This document shows, in pieces, positions 12,291 through 25,693 of a stretch of 64,000 nucleotides of DNA. This DNA is from Solanum dulcamara (Eukaryota > Streptophyta > Magnoliopsida > Solanales > Solanaceae): contig NC_077238.1 of NCBI RefSeq assembly GCF_947179165.1, forward strand, positions 38,491,793 through 38,555,792, given 5' to 3'. The notes under the pieces were generated by a model, which worked only from the letters and a program-made list of their open reading frames with translations, was not told the origin of the DNA and did no database searches. Numbering within the stretch: position 1 is the first letter of the stretch; the number at the start of each line of letters is the position of its first letter. The position numbers and the translations under genes are program-made.

Positions 12291-15200
12291 CCCAGGTTTA
12301 TAGGTCTCACATGTGTATAAGCTCAGTCTAGTAGAGCCTTGAGGATCGATTCAGAGATATTTATTACTTATCTTCAAGGGGCTATGAAGACTATTAGAAA
12401 ATACCTTCACTTCTTGATTCTCTATCGTGTGTCTTTGATCCGATATAATACCTATCATTTCACTTTATCCTCTCTCTCATAGCGATGAATCGTACTTGAT
12501 CCTATGCGTGAGCAATTAAGGTGTCATCGCTTGGTGTTAGTGTTGGATCTGGTATTGAGGTAGAAGTGACACAATTAGGGGAAGGATGTGTGGTTAGACT
12601 TGGAATGCTCTACAACTCGAAAGGGATGAGTAAGGTTGTAGTTCAATGAGATGTTTCGAGGTTATGGCATTGAAAGATGAACAATTGTTAAGAATCTTTA
12701 TGAACATCTCATCCTATCTAGTTAGTTTTCAGCAATGAAAAATAGCATTGTATGGCTTATTCGATGTCTGAAGTGGTCTGACATTGAGGAATGGTATAAT
12801 TAGGAGAATGAATATGTGGTGAGCATTATGACATTGGGGACCACAGACTATGAAATTTATCATAAAAGGATAGGTTGCACGGTGTATGATGATGATGTTA
12901 CGTTAATTGAGACTAGAATTTCTATGATAATTTTATAGAGTGGGTATAAATCAGGAAAGGTTATAAAAAATCTATTATCGAGATGCCTATTTTTACTTAG
13001 GTGAGGTTATGGGCGGTGTTGCTTCTGCTATCGACCTGGCTTACGAAATGGTGCATATCACTTTTGGTTGGAGACTGAAATGATTTAATAATATTTTTAG
13101 CTATTTAATAGGTATATATGTGTAAGCTATTTGAGTACAACCTTCTTAATTGATATGATATGATATAGTGGTGGATTTAGCGGATATTCGTGGTGTGGTA
13201 CTAGTGATTCATGGAAATAGAGACATCTATGGAGTTATCATCTATTTCAGCTACTTGGGTAACAAGGCTTTTATGTTGCATTCTCAGTTGAGAAATCAAA
13301 TAGTTATTACTATGAATGCTTGGATTAAGCATTATTTATAAGGAAATTTATAGTGGTATATTGAGTGAATCAATCCTGTTTTGTCTCTTTGGCAAGGTAT
13401 GACATTAGAGTCGACAAGGTTAAATTGGAGACCAGTGACTTCATGATTTGCCAAAAAAGTAGATTGATAATGAAATGACAAGTTTATGGGTAAGGAAAGT
13501 CCCAATGAGTATATCTATGTGATGATGAGTAAGTGTATCAATGAGAAAATACGTATGAGAATTGGTTAATTTATGGGTTAAGACTGTATAATGAGTTTGA
13601 GGTATCACGTAGACGATAAGGTTGACTCCATGATAATGGCAAGGGTGGATGAACATGGTAATGGTAGTTTAGGATAGACTCTAATTAGGATTCAACTATA
13701 TGGTGATAACTTTTGGTTAAGGGGATCCAGTATAATGATGATGACTTGCGAGTATCTAAGGTTGTAGTTGCTACCACTTAATGAGTAGTGTAGTCATATG
13801 GAAGGTTGTATAAGGTGTTACAAACCACTCAAGTATAAATGAAAAGAGTTTTAACTTATGATGGGAGAATTGGTAGGATGTAGTTTAGCCTTTGGAATGA
13901 GAGGAGGATGAGAATGCTTACTTTGATTCCAGAGTTCAAGGTTTAACCTCAGGGATGTTGGGAAGTTGGGTTCAGAAACACATAGTTTCATCCATCTTGT
14001 TCTGGTTATGGTAATAGTAGCTGGTGTTCATCAGTCGGGTTGAGCATACTTCAAGAGTAGAGTATATGGACATTAGGCTCTAGCATTGTGGTAAGTTCTA
14101 TACTGGTCTCGAGTTTGAAAACTGGCACAATTTGGATTCTTAATGAGGGACAAGGTAAGATCGACCTATAAGTGTCTAATAATAAGCTAAGGAATGTGAT
14201 TGCATAAAATCTTCAAGGTATGGGGTAATGTTGATTAATAAGGGGATTGGTTTACACGATTTGAAATAAAATTTCAAGTGTTGCATCATAAGTCTACATT
14301 CATGGTTATTGGTTTTTGTCAAGGTATGAATTGACAAGGTAAGGAATGATTGATTGTGTTAATTATTGAGCATTTGGAAGAACATATGCATGGTTTAAAT
14401 TATGGATTTTATTACTTTCGGTTGTAAAAGAGTTCAATGAAGTTTTTATTTGAGAAGCTTGATTTAAGTTGAAAGGTAATATGTTGTGGATGCTTGGCCA
14501 AGAAATTAATGATGACAAATGAGTTAAGGAAAGGAACACAATTCTTGTGAATCAAAGAGTTCAAGCATTTGGTATTGGGTCATGAGTATGAGTTAAGAGT
14601 TCAAATTTTTTGGCCGTATTGCATAGTGGATACAAGCTAAGAAATGCGAAGAAGTAAGACCTGAGGTGTAGATCCCTAGGTTCAACGACTTTCTAAAGAT
14701 TTGGTTTGGTTTTAGATTGGGTGACAGATAGTAAGTTATCAAATATTTTGTGGTTTATGTGGGGTTAGATTGCTCAACTTATTATATGCTACTTATGGGT
14801 GCGCTGCAGGAAGGGCTTATATCTTTTTATGTTTATTAAAGATTTCAAGTTGGATTAATATTACTCGATTGATGGGACTATAGAGATTGTTCCGATGCAA
14901 TACATATTCGCCTGTTGGTACATAGGGATTGCATGCTCATGGTATGCAGAACTGTTAGGGTGACCAAGAATGTCTCTAAGTTTTGGTATGAAGTACATCA
15001 TGGTTGGTTGAATAATAGTTGAAATTGGGTAAGTATAAGATTACGTGGAATTGATATTGGTTGTGTTTTAATAGTGCTATCTTAATGGAAGGGTACTATG
15101 AGATTCAAAACTTAGAGTTCAGCAATTGGTTGAGACGCATACCTGTCATGGGATGCTTAAATAGAAGGAGAGAGGTCAATAGTTCAAATATTTGGAGACC

Positions 15201-16057
15201 ATAATGTGTTTCTCAGAGGACCTTGATACTAGTGATAGTTTGAGAAGTAAAGTAACTGGCTGGTGTGACTATGATGTTTAGTAGTATTGGTAGTGTTAGC
15301 TTCACTAGAGTATTGTAAAAATAATGAGAAAGTTGATAAATTAAGTGTGTCTACGATTATTATGAGACCAAGCTAGCTGATTATGGAGTCGAGCGAATAG
15401 GAATGTGTGTTATGGACACTATGGAAGAAATATCTTGTGATATTCGACTTCGGTCCCATATACTCTTATGTGACCATCTACCTTGTTTCAGATAAGGTTT
15501 AGTGTATGATTCTCTATCTATGATTTATGTCTAGTTTTCACTTCCATGGATAGATTCCTAGTGGTGGATCGGATGTACCGATCCATGCCCTTTTTGGTAG
15601 GGTAAGATGCTGACGCAAGTTTGGTTATTTCAGATATGGCAGATTTGGTGTTGCCTTATGGCAGTTGAAGGTTTTCAAATATTCTACAAGTGTCATCTGG
15701 CTTAAGAGAATTTATAAAAGAGTTGCCTTATATATTGCAGTTTCTTGAAGATATTAGTTTTTAGCTTGTCATTGAGGACATGTTGAGCTAGGTGTGATTT
15801 GAAATTTGTAGGACCATTGGGCCTAGTTCTTCCGTTTGGGAGTTGACTATAATCACAACTACTGTTTGTAGATTTTTCAATTTTGATTTAGAAGTTCAGT
15901 TTTGGTAATTAATCATGATATGGTTTAAGGCTGAGTTCACTTGGGGGGATGCAAATACCAAACTTGGAGGTTACGCTTCGAACTCTTGGTAGAGTCGAGT
16001 ATCCTTCTTTCTTTTACTTTATGTTCAAGGAGGAACATGAGTTTTATTTATCGATGA
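12291..16057 (+). pseudogene. Degenerate internal region, no recognisable domain
   Basis: This 3.8 kb core sits where gag-pol should be, but all frames are closed at short intervals. I could not identify a zinc knuckle, protease, RT (YIDD), RNase H or integrase motif by eye. The last bases before the 3' LTR (TTCAAGGAGGAACATGAG near 16024) still resemble the GAGGACGAA-type sequence that precedes the polypurine tract in related elements. It is either extremely decayed gag-pol or a non-coding core. Confidence 0.5.
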
Positions 16058-18543
16058 TGTAATGACCCTAAAGGTCATTTTCAACATTTCTGATGGTTTC
16101 CCCTAGTCATTTTAGATTGAGTTTGAAAATTGATTTTTGGAAATCTTGTGAAAAATTGAGGTTTTGCTAAAGAAATGAGTTTTAAAGGCTTAAGTTGTCA
16201 ATTTTTGAATTTCGATATCATTTGGAGTGGATCTCAGAATGAAATTATGTTCATTACATCAATTCTGGAATGTGGAAATTGGTATAAGAGAGTGGTCGAA
16301 ATCAGATTTGAAGTTGAAATATCGATTTTCGGTCTAGAGTTGAGAGTTGAGTGAAAGTTTGATCAAAGTTTGACTTTGGTCAACATTTGGGGTTTAAGTA
16401 CTCGGATTGGATTTTTGATGATTTCAATGGTTTTGGGGTTGACTCTAATGCTAGAAAAGACTTTGTTATTTATTTTAGAGGTACCGAGGGTATTTTTGGT
16501 ACTTCAAGTGCCAAAATTAGTTTAGTTGCGACTTATCAAATTTTGGGTCAAAGTGACCTCAAATTTGAATTTGACAATTCCATTGAGTCTGGAACGTCAA
16601 ATTTAGTAGGGTTGCATATCTGGTTTGTGTACATGGGGTTCCGATCGAATCCCAAGGGTCCATTCGGAGACTAAGCCTTGTGAAATTATTGTTGTTAACT
16701 GGTACCTCTAGTTTTTCTTTGCGTTCACGGAGGAGCCCTGTTGCGATCGCGATGCACCTTTCTTTTGACCTCCATGATTGCGAGGTCTTGTCCGCGATCA
16801 CGATGAAGAGAAGGCCTGACCTTCGCATTCGCGATGTAAGTGCGTCACAATCGCGAAGGGATAAGTTGACCTGAACAGTGTCTTTCCCAAAAGACAAGAA
16901 TAAAGTTAATTTCTTCCATTTTTAACATTCTTTTCTCGATATAGGCGATTTTCAAAGAGATTTTTCGTGAAAAACTATTGAGTAAGTCATTTTCAACTTA
17001 TATGTTTGATTCCCATTATCGTGATTTTCAACTTCAAAAATTGGATTTCAAATTGGAGATTTTTGGGGGTTTTGCCTAATCTGAAATTCTATCAAAAGTT
17101 AGGTTTGTGGACCCATTTAACCGCATTTTTGAAATGGTTTTCACCATTAGATTCCTTACTACTTGGAGACTATTTTCATTGAAAAATAATCAAATTTTGA
17201 GCTCAATTTCTAATATGAGATTTTTGACCATTGTACCGTATTCACCCGAATTTCTTGATTTTAGTGTCAATAGCTTTGAAATATGATTTTGAGTCTACAT
17301 TTGATTAGATTGTGGTGATTTGGAGTATCATCGTAGAGGAAAGATGGTGACTTCAGATTGTTCGTGACTTTTGGCTAAGGCAATTGGAATTCTAACCTTT
17401 GTTAAGTATGTTGAACCTTGTATTTTCCTATGTGAGGTGACTAGGGTGTGTTGGGTCATTAAATTGAATCAAATTATATGATTTGAAGTGTGATAGTGGA
17501 AATTAGATAGGGGAATTTGTCTTATTTTTATGAATTACGAGACATTGACTTATTGTGTGATTGTGGACTATATGACTATTTATCATGTTTCACTCATTAC
17601 TTGTGCATATACTTATTTGTGATGACTAAGAAATGATGTGAGTGAGGTACTGGATTTTGGGACCGAGGTTTTTATTTATCAAGGTCATTTTCTAAGGTCT
17701 CTTCCGGCGGTCGAGGTCTCTTCCAGCGGATATTATGGCCGAGGTCTCTTCCGACAGATATTGGTCGAGGTCTTTTCTGGCGGATACATGGTCTATGTGA
17801 GGCCTTCATGGGTTTCGTTTTGAGGTGATCAGTGGATGTGTATCGTAGGAAAGACATGAATAATCATTCTTTGACATTGCATCTGCATCTATTTCATCCT
17901 TTGATTGATTATAATTTGAGATTTCCTATGTTTGCCTGAGTATATTAGTGAGAGCGTATATGTATTTCTACTTGTGGACTATCTAGTATCCAGGTATAAT
18001 TGTGATATAAACTGTATAGATTGGGTTGTCTAAGTGTAGGTGTGTAGTTGTGGAGGATTGTGGTTGGGATGTCAGGAGTACCTGTGTTCTGCATTGCTTT
18101 ATGGAGGGTTAGTTTCCCTTTTTTTGAGTATCGTGTTATTGGTGCTCACCCCTTGTTTCTACATTTATGTAGGATTTGAGCTTGGCGCCTCCTGCTCCTA
18201 GTACTTCTATTGATCGGGTCGAGCTTCTTGACGCGTGAGAGGTAGCAGCTTGTCTTCTTCGACAGACTCTCGCCTCCCATTTACTTTATGCTTTATTCTA
18301 CTTGAGGACTGAGACATATAAAGACTTGTATATTTTTCATTTCTATTGAAATAGTAGCTTGTACATGTGACACTAAGTCTTGGGTGGCTTAGAATCTATT
18401 TTTCCCACTTATCCTTATCTATGTCGTATTACACTTTATATTTCCACTTTTATTGCCTGTTATTATGAAGTGGTTAGACTCTTAGGCTGATTTGCCTTAG
18501 TGGGTTAGGTGAGTGCCATCACACTCGAATTTGGTTCGTGACA
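16058..18543 (+). repeat. 3' LTR of the 10076-18543 element
   Basis: Starts TGTAATGACCC and ends GGTTCGTGACA with intact termini. It contains a GC-rich block of CGCGATCGCGATGCACC type near 16740-16860 and a tandem GGTCTCTTCCG cluster at ~17691-17790. The overlapping open frames on both strands at 16387-16897 follow from this block and show no conserved protein. Confidence 0.82.
17691..17790 (+). repeat. Short tandem repeats in the LTR (GAGGTCTCTTCCG units)
   Basis: About four degenerate units of ~25-35 bases, each with GAGGTCTCTTCCGGCGG or a close variant followed by ATATTGG or ATTATGG. The same cluster, less regular, is in the 5' LTR at ~11445-11520, so it predates insertion. Confidence 0.65.
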
Positions 18544-18548
18544 AAATT

Positions 18549-19076
18549 GCAGAAGAACAAAGAAAACTAGAAGTAGTAAATTTATTAACAAATATTAAAA
18601 TATCCAAGACCAAAAAATTTACTATATGTCCTTAATGAATTTAATCCCCTCATTATACCCGAGGTTGTGGATTATTTTCTCCTAGGATAAAAAAGGATAT
18701 AGTAATATTGATGTAGAGGTACCTCAAACATCAATATCTTCAGCAAACTCAAGAGTCAATCTTCAAACCAAACTTAGACTAAAATTTTTGTTTGAAAGAA
18801 AATATGTAGAAGATTCAGAAAATGAGTGGAAACCCCTTTATTTATAGACGATAAAGAGTAGTAAGAAAATGTGTTATTGTGCCTTATTAGGAAAGTCACA
18901 ACCTCTTAAAAAAGTCGCAAATCATCCTAAAAGCTACAACCCATATGAAGATACAAACACATCCTAAAAGTCATAATCCATCGAAAGTATCACAACTCAT
19001 CCTAAAAGTTACAACACATTGAAATAGTAACTCATCCTAAAAGTCACAACCCATTCACATCTTGTAAAATCCAACA
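18549..19076 (-). repeat. Copia-type LTR with internal tandem repeats and TATA box
   Basis: On the minus strand it starts TGTTGGATTTTACAAG at 19076. A TATAAATA box reads on the minus strand at 18839-18846. Between ~18893 and 19052 there are about six imperfect direct copies of CATCCTAAAAGTCACAACCC, spaced ~25-35 bases, upstream of the TATA box. This position suits U3 enhancer-like repeats. Its other end lies across the 10076-18543 insertion. Confidence 0.65.
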
Positions 19077-19381
19077 TACCTTGCCCACAACAGAGGAATA
19101 TTAACTGACACAACTAATGGTAATTCCACATAGACGAAAACCATTGGCCATAGTACTTTATGGCTCGATCAAAACTTTTATATTAGTTGATGCGTTACCT
19201 TTGTATCCTATTAAATACATAATTGTAATGAGATCAGTTACTAGACGGTACAAAAATAATATACTATCATTCTAGAGCTCAAAGATTTTCATATTTTAGT
19301 AAGTCTTTATTTTGTAGGATTCACTAACTATAATGATTCCGGAACCGAGAACAAGACCATTCTAGCATCACTGGATCTACT
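19077..19381. repeat. Unassigned repeat remnant before a reverse LTR
   Basis: AT-rich, no open frame and no clear relative elsewhere in the window. It probably continues at 25413 across the 19382-25412 insertion and may be part of the LTR of the Tat-like element whose primer site is at 25597. Confidence 0.35.
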
Positions 19382-22300
19382 TGTTACGACCCAATTTCTC
19401 AGGTCATGATGGCACTACTAAAACGCATCAGTAGGTAAGCTTAACCCATTGTCCGAAACTAGAGGCAATGGACTATGAAGCAGAAGCTAACCAAAGGGAA
19501 AACAAGGGAACAATAACAATGATAAGAAGGAGAAAACAAACAATAATACATACAAAAAACCATTCCCAAGATCCAGCATCAGCCAGTAATTGAGCATCTA
19601 ATAAAAAGTGGGAGTACAAGGCTTTCACAAATTTAAAATAGGTGCAAGCTGTCTTCAAATACAATATAAAGACAAGTCTTGCCAAAATAGATGAAAATAG
19701 ACAACTCAGGATGCGAGGAGCTCATAAATCTCAAAATTCAAGCTGCTCCACAAAAAGTTCAAATCACCGGCGATAACCCATTCTATGATTTGCAGGATGT
19801 ATATGTGTAGTATTAGTACCAAACGAATGGTACTCAGTAGGCATACGCCGACTGAAATCCAAAGATAAAGCAAGTATGAACAACATATAAACAAGGTAAG
19901 TACATCATAAGTAACTATACAAAAGATAGTACAAGATAGAATGGGAAATAACAGGGAATAATAAGATACTAGGAGAAAGAAGATAGAGTCAAGGAAAGTA
20001 CCTGAAAGTGCAAGCCAAAAACCTATTTTCAATAAAAAAGTACTATAGAAGTCAACTAATCAAGAACATAATACCGAAAAACACTGGTAACCACACAACC
20101 ATCTAAGGAACAATCCAACTTAGCCTAATGGAGAGTGCCAACAACACTTCAAGACTAAGACCCCCAATTAACCAACTACAAATGTAATATAAGATAAAAA
20201 GAATTATTATCAAAAAATAACTGACTGGATGCCAATACCTCCAGAAGGTACAAACAACAATAATTATACCCCCAACCACCATAAATTGACAAACAACAAA
20301 CAAGTGTACTAGTGATAGGTGATACATATGAATGCAAGTTTGTGGCAAAAACTTATAGTATCATTGATTGCTCTTAGAAATTATCAACAACAAAGTGTAT
20401 AGACCCACCCCGGCCCTCAGCCTTCCATGTAAGACCCATGCAGCTCTCTCATCTGGTACATCAGTACTCATAGCTAGAAGGGCCCATAGGGGATGGGGGA
20501 AGTCCATATAAACTGCCTTAGACCAAACAAGATCTGGTAGTGCCCAAACCATATCTTAGGCATAACATATAATATCCCCATCGTGGTACCGGAGAGTGAG
20601 TATCCAAGCGGATGTAGAAAACAGGGAGAGACTACACTATATAGTCAAGTCAAGGATCAACGTATCCAAGAAGCAGTCGATGTAGAAAAGAATAACAGCG
20701 TGCCAAATAGTAAAGTAAAATATGAGTGCATCCCAAATTCCTCTTATGCTGCCAGTAGAAAAATGAGTATATCACGCCCCAAAATTATACCATAGGTGTG
20801 GCTGACACTCTGCGATCATCGCTGATCCCAACAAAACCATTTGGTTTGATCATTTATTCAATCACTCAATAGAAGACTCAACTCAATAAACAATTAACTC
20901 AAGTGGGTATTTAAAACCATCATCATCAATAAATAAATAAATAATAGATTGAAAATACTCAAAATATAATGTAACTTAACATCATAAACTCAATAATGAA
21001 ATTATGGTTGAATAACAGACTTTGAAAGAACCATTCTAACTAAAATATGACTCTGTCTATAAAGCCTCTAACTCAAATCTACAAAAGTACCAAGACAAGT
21101 CCAAGGCTACCTCAAAGAACTACTAAATAATAAAGGAATGACTAGAAAGAAATGAGCTCATATGAATGCAAAGAGGTCTCACCTAACCTTGAGAAGTAGA
21201 TCCTTAATGATGAGCCTGTTGATGATATTTAATACTTGTGTCTGCATCATAAAATGATGTAAGCCAAATGACATCAGTACATGAAATGTATGAGTATGTA
21301 ATATAATTGAAAGGAAACTTACTCAAAAACACTTATCTCAACTCAAGGGACTAACTTTGAAATGACTCAACTCAATAAAACATGAAATAAAATAATACAA
21401 TACTTTAAATGATATGTAATAATAGATGCAACTTAGTATATAAAAAATAATATTTTACTCTTGGATAGTTTCTCTAACTGACAACCATCACTTATGAGCT
21501 ACTGATGATACAACACCTTGCATTTCTGTTGCCATAGCCATCCAATACCTTGCAATTTTAAAGGAAGATCACTCTCACTGGATCCATAATCAATCAAAGT
21601 CCATCATTTTTGGACTTAAAGAGGCATAGCCTTTATCCTACGCTGGCTATGTAGTTTATGGGATTTGAGTTGTCTCTACTCTTACCTAAATCGGTGCTCA
21701 ATATTACTCCCAAAATACTTTATTAAGCTCATATACATCAAATGAGTAAAATATTCAATTAACTCATTTAGTCTCTTTTGGACTTAGCTCAAAACTCAAC
21801 TCTTCTCAAATCATCTCATCTATTTAAATTAGATAATATCTCAACTAAATGAATGCATTTAAAACAAATTTTTAACTTCTCAACTTAATCTCAAAATAGA
21901 TGTTGTAATGTAATAATCCTCAACTCGTTTATACTCAAAATACTCATGCTCAAAATAATCATTAAGAAACTTCTCAAAATCATGCTAAAAATAATAATTA
22001 AGAGATTCTTCAAATTCATGCTCAAAATAATAATCAAGAGACTTCTCAAACTCATTTAAACTCAATGTCATGATCTTTCAAAAATTAATAAAATATTCAT
22101 ATACAGTTTAAATTATACTTCATTTAATGCATGAAACCATTATCATCGAATCAAAATAAATACATGTTAAAATAATGATCATCAACTTAACTAGGGTTCA
22201 TGTGAGTGAAACCATGAACAATAATCTCAAGAATTCAAGGTGTAAAATCAATAATAATCTCAATGCATAATTATATAGAACTTAATGAACGAAGAAATTA

Positions 22301-25300
22301 CTCATTCTGAAGTCAAGAAACTAGGGCTAAAACTCAACTCAACTCTTTAAAGATAGAATTTAGATGTAGGGCATGAGGATGAACTCAATACAACGCTATG
22401 ATTAGTCTTACATTCCTAGAAATTGAAGGGATGATCAAAACAAAACTCGAAGAAGTGGCTTGAAAACCTTGAACCCTAGCTTTCTTTCTTCTCTCAAGTC
22501 TCATCTCTCAAAAGTTCTAAATGTAAATGAGAGAAAAACCATATTGGCTATATTAAGGGACTAATTTTTAGTCCTTAAAAGTGTAGGGTTTAGTTGGGAA
22601 AAGGTGGAAAATAATCAGGATACCCTTTACTAAAACTGGGTGGGCAACCTTCATGGAAGGCCACCACCGCTTGTCAAGCTCACCACAGTTCATGGTGGTA
22701 TATGTGGCCCTGGACTTTATCTGGTTTAGGAGAGGTTGACTTTCACAGAGTCCACGATGGTCCGTGGTAATCACTATAGGACATGTAGTCTCTCATAAAG
22801 TTGAACCCTTCCCAAGGGTTTTGGGGTTAAGTTCCACGGACCCCTTCATAGTCCGTGAGACAATTATGGGTCATGAACCTCACTCGTGGTCATTCAAACT
22901 TAGGGGTGCTGAGGGTGAAGTTCATGGACGGCTCCACGGTTCATGGTGCTAACCACAGGGCATAGAGTCCTCCTTGATCCCTTCTCTTTTCTTCCCCCTA
23001 CTCTAAGGCATTTTCCACAGACCTTCTCCATCACCCCTGAAGAGCAATACAGCCTGTGAAAGGTCTCCTGGTTAGCGTCTGAATTTAATTTCCAGATCAA
23101 TTTGAGTTAGATCAGGCTAGGGACTTCAAGGGTATTACAAAGTACATCCTTGATACTTCATAAGTCTTAAAAACCATTGTATCAAAGTGATCCACATGGT
23201 ATAACTCTCGTTAAAAATAGTTTTAAAATATTAAAAGTGTGAGAAAGTGCCTTCTCAAAAATAGTAGTGAAAATCTAATGAATGAACCAGGATCATAACA
23301 CAAAACACGTGAAAATGCTCAACCAAATACAAAGCATGCTATAACCATCATCCAAACAAGGTACACACAATCAAAATATAATACAGATCTAACCATAATA
23401 CCAAGACGAAGGAAACTGACCTGGGATCCAATTTCTCCTCGAGCAGGGCCTCGGTCCCAACAATATACATTAGTTAAGAGGCATTACAAGCCTACCACTA
23501 AAAATAAGCGAAAGAATCAAGAATTAGTTCAGAGTCATGTATAGGGAGAAATATCTCTAGGTACGATGCCTTACCCTAAATATGCCACTCTATCTCACAA
23601 TCGAGCACTGCTAAGCAAAACTTATGGCTACGATGATCCATAAAGATCTTAGGCACTAGCATAAGGTATATCATCTGAAATAAGCCTTATCGAAAGCTAA
23701 GCCTTGCTATGAGCGCAATAAAGCCATGCTAAAGCATCTAAGACTCGAACCTAGGCTAAGTTCATCAATATATATTGTAATAAGGATAGTAATGCTAAGT
23801 CAACATCGCAAATAAGGCCTATAGAATAAACTAAGGATTTCATAAGACTATTCAAGTCTAAGGATCAATCAGGAACACAGAAAAATGGAAAAGAAGGAGG
23901 CATACCCTATACTCAAAAAATAACAACCGAAATCATATGTTCTTCATACTAAACAATATCTAATAAATCTTAGTCAAAGTGGGAGACCATAGCCTACCTT
24001 GAAACTGATCACGCGCGCTTTGAGTCTTTGAAATTGAAGTTTTCCACCTCTGAATCACCTCCGATTTTTGCTATGCTAACAAAATATCAATCACAACATC
24101 ATTACAGTCATTTATACACTAAAGTTGCTTAAAATATAGATAGACCAATTTTGTAGTTTAAAGTAGGAATATGGGACCCACATTGAAAATCCAAAAAGAG
24201 ACTCTGTAAAAAGGTTCATTTTACCTTCCGAACATATGTCCCTAAAATAAACACAATTCAGGACTCGAAATAAAGTAAAATCAGTTAATGCAAGACACCC
24301 ATAATTAAAGTTTTAAGTCAAGCTTGGGAAGCTACTTTGGGGAAAAATTTACCTCGAATGACGAGTTCTTGGTGATTCGTGAGCACTCCAATAAAGAGAC
24401 ACAAATTTTACGAACATACTGGACTTATAGTTACCCAAAATTGAGCTTAATAGCTCAAGATATACAAATTTGAAAAATAGAAAAAGGGCTTGCCTTATAA
24501 GGCCAGGCAGCCTTGTGCGAATGTGGTCGATAGTGCACACAAATGCGTAGGCTAGTGCACAGATGCAGTGTGAATGTGGTCTGTGCCGTGCGCGAACGTC
24601 TATGCCAGTACACCCATACATTGCAAATGAGGTTGATGCCATGCAAGAATATGAAGACAGCACGCAAAGCCTTACCCAAATATGGCCAGTTCCACGCGAC
24701 CACGAAGACCAACAATTGGGCTACACTAGATCAGCATAATAGTTGATTTTCCTCATTTTCAAAGTCAATGAGAGGGTGCCTGAGATTAATTTAAAATACT
24801 GTACGTGCAAACAGAGTATATTACCCCACTAAATTTGATGTTTAGGACTTAACGGTGAAGTCAAAATGTCCAATCGAGGTCGTCTCGACATATAGTAGGC
24901 CCCACTCCTAAAAGTCATTTTTAGCCAAATTTTACAAGGTGGTTCAAAATAGTCTAAAAGCCTCAGGACCTGCACAAAAGGTCGATCTAGACAAAATTTG
25001 ACATTTTGAATCTAACCATGATGACATAATTTCAATCCAAGCATGTTTACCAAAAATATTGACCAAGGTCAAACTTATGCCAAAGCTTAAATATTAAAAC
25101 ACCTAACGATACAAACTCGTACCAAAAGCCTCGAGAACCAAGTCGACTATGCCACTAGAATAAAATGACCCTTATAGAGCTGATGCAACCATTAGAATTT
25201 CATTTTGAGGCTATTTTCTTAGAGTTTTGGCTGAAGTCAACTGTTCAAATTCAAGAGCTCCAAAACACAAAAACTTGCATAAAAACCAAACAAATAACCA

Positions 25301-25412
25301 GGTGACCAAATTGTGAGTCCCATTAAGTCATAAATGATTTAGGGTCTCTAATGGAAAGCTCTAAATGCCAAAAATATTGGAAATAAAGGGAATAAATTGG
25401 AGGGTCATTACA
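19382..25412 (-). mobile_element. Long solo LTR in reverse orientation, with a nested LTR
   Basis: On the minus strand it starts TGTAATGACCCTCC at 25412 and ends GGGTCGTAACA at 19382. After subtracting the inserted LTR at 20770-23139 it is ~3.7 kb, long for an LTR. Parts resemble the truncated LTR at 7172-8145. No primer site, polypurine tract or coding domain is visible inside. The flanks CTACT and CTAGC are not a convincing TSD, so the boundaries rest on the terminal motifs. Hydrophobic-looking open frames (for example 19706-20032) are products of T-rich composition. Confidence 0.62.
20770..23139 (-). mobile_element. Solo LTR (family A) in reverse orientation
   Basis: Read on the minus strand it begins TGTAATACCC at 23139 and ends GGGGCGTGATA at 20770. 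GAGTA (20765-20769) and AAGTA (23140-23144) are a TSD with one mismatch. It is homologous to the family A LTR at 1-1335/6339-7120. A block of alternating CACGGACC / CATGGTCC motifs lies at ~22640-22960, a region type also seen at ~45880-46150. Confidence 0.78.
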
Positions 25413-25596
25413 CTAGCGAAAACATTCATCATCAAAGTTCTACTACTTCATACGGCTTTATTTTCTTGATTATTTAATTTTATTTTTATTTTATAAAATA
25501 ATATTGCAGTAATAATAAAACCTAATGAGTTATATCAAGATGTGTGTCCTTAACATCATTATAAATTCAACTATACAATTTTTATGATAAATAATT
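25413..25596 (+). repeat. Probable end of a Tat/Ogre-like LTR
   Basis: AT-rich sequence directly before a decayed TGGCGCC-type primer site. By position it would be the LTR end of the element whose gag follows. The terminus cannot be placed exactly. Confidence 0.35.
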
Positions 25597-25613
25597 TGGC
25601 ATCTACCATAGGG
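25597..25613 (+). other. Decayed TGGCGCC-type primer-binding site
   Basis: TGGCATCTACCATAGGG corresponds to the TGGCGCC...CCGTGGGG primer-site region typical of Tat/Ogre Ty3 elements. CG-containing positions have changed to CA/TA-type sequence, as expected from methyl-cytosine decay. The following bases lead to a gag-like start at 25694. Confidence 0.45.
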
Positions 25614-25693
25614 TCATGATAGTTGTGTGTTGGTTTAGCTAGTTATTCTATCTTCTTATTATCTTGAATAGTATTTGTTTTATAGGAATCACT

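Larger units (their letters stand above)
10076..18543 (+). mobile_element. Complete but decayed LTR retrotransposon (family G, Ty3-type)
   Basis: Two direct LTRs (10076-12275 and 16058-18543), a primer site, a 3.8 kb core and a degraded polypurine region are in the canonical order. GAATT (10071-10075) and AAATT (18544-18548) form a TSD with one mismatch. It inserted into a copia LTR, whose sequence resumes at 18549. The LTRs differ at many positions and by a ~0.29 kb indel, so the copy is old. Confidence 0.8.

Noticed and set aside
16387..16897. Overlapping open frames of 95, 112 and 64 codons on both strands
   Set aside because: They lie in the GC-richer block of a 3' LTR, overlap one another on opposite strands, resemble the 5' LTR copy and show no protein pattern.
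18893..19052. CRISPR-like spaced repeats
   Set aside because: Imperfect ~20-base boxes without unique spacers, in a eukaryotic LTR promoter.
19473..20348. Hydrophobic minus-strand open frames that look like membrane proteins
   Set aside because: They lie in a long T-rich solo LTR; hydrophobicity follows from T-rich codons. No conserved motif and no neighbouring gene structure.
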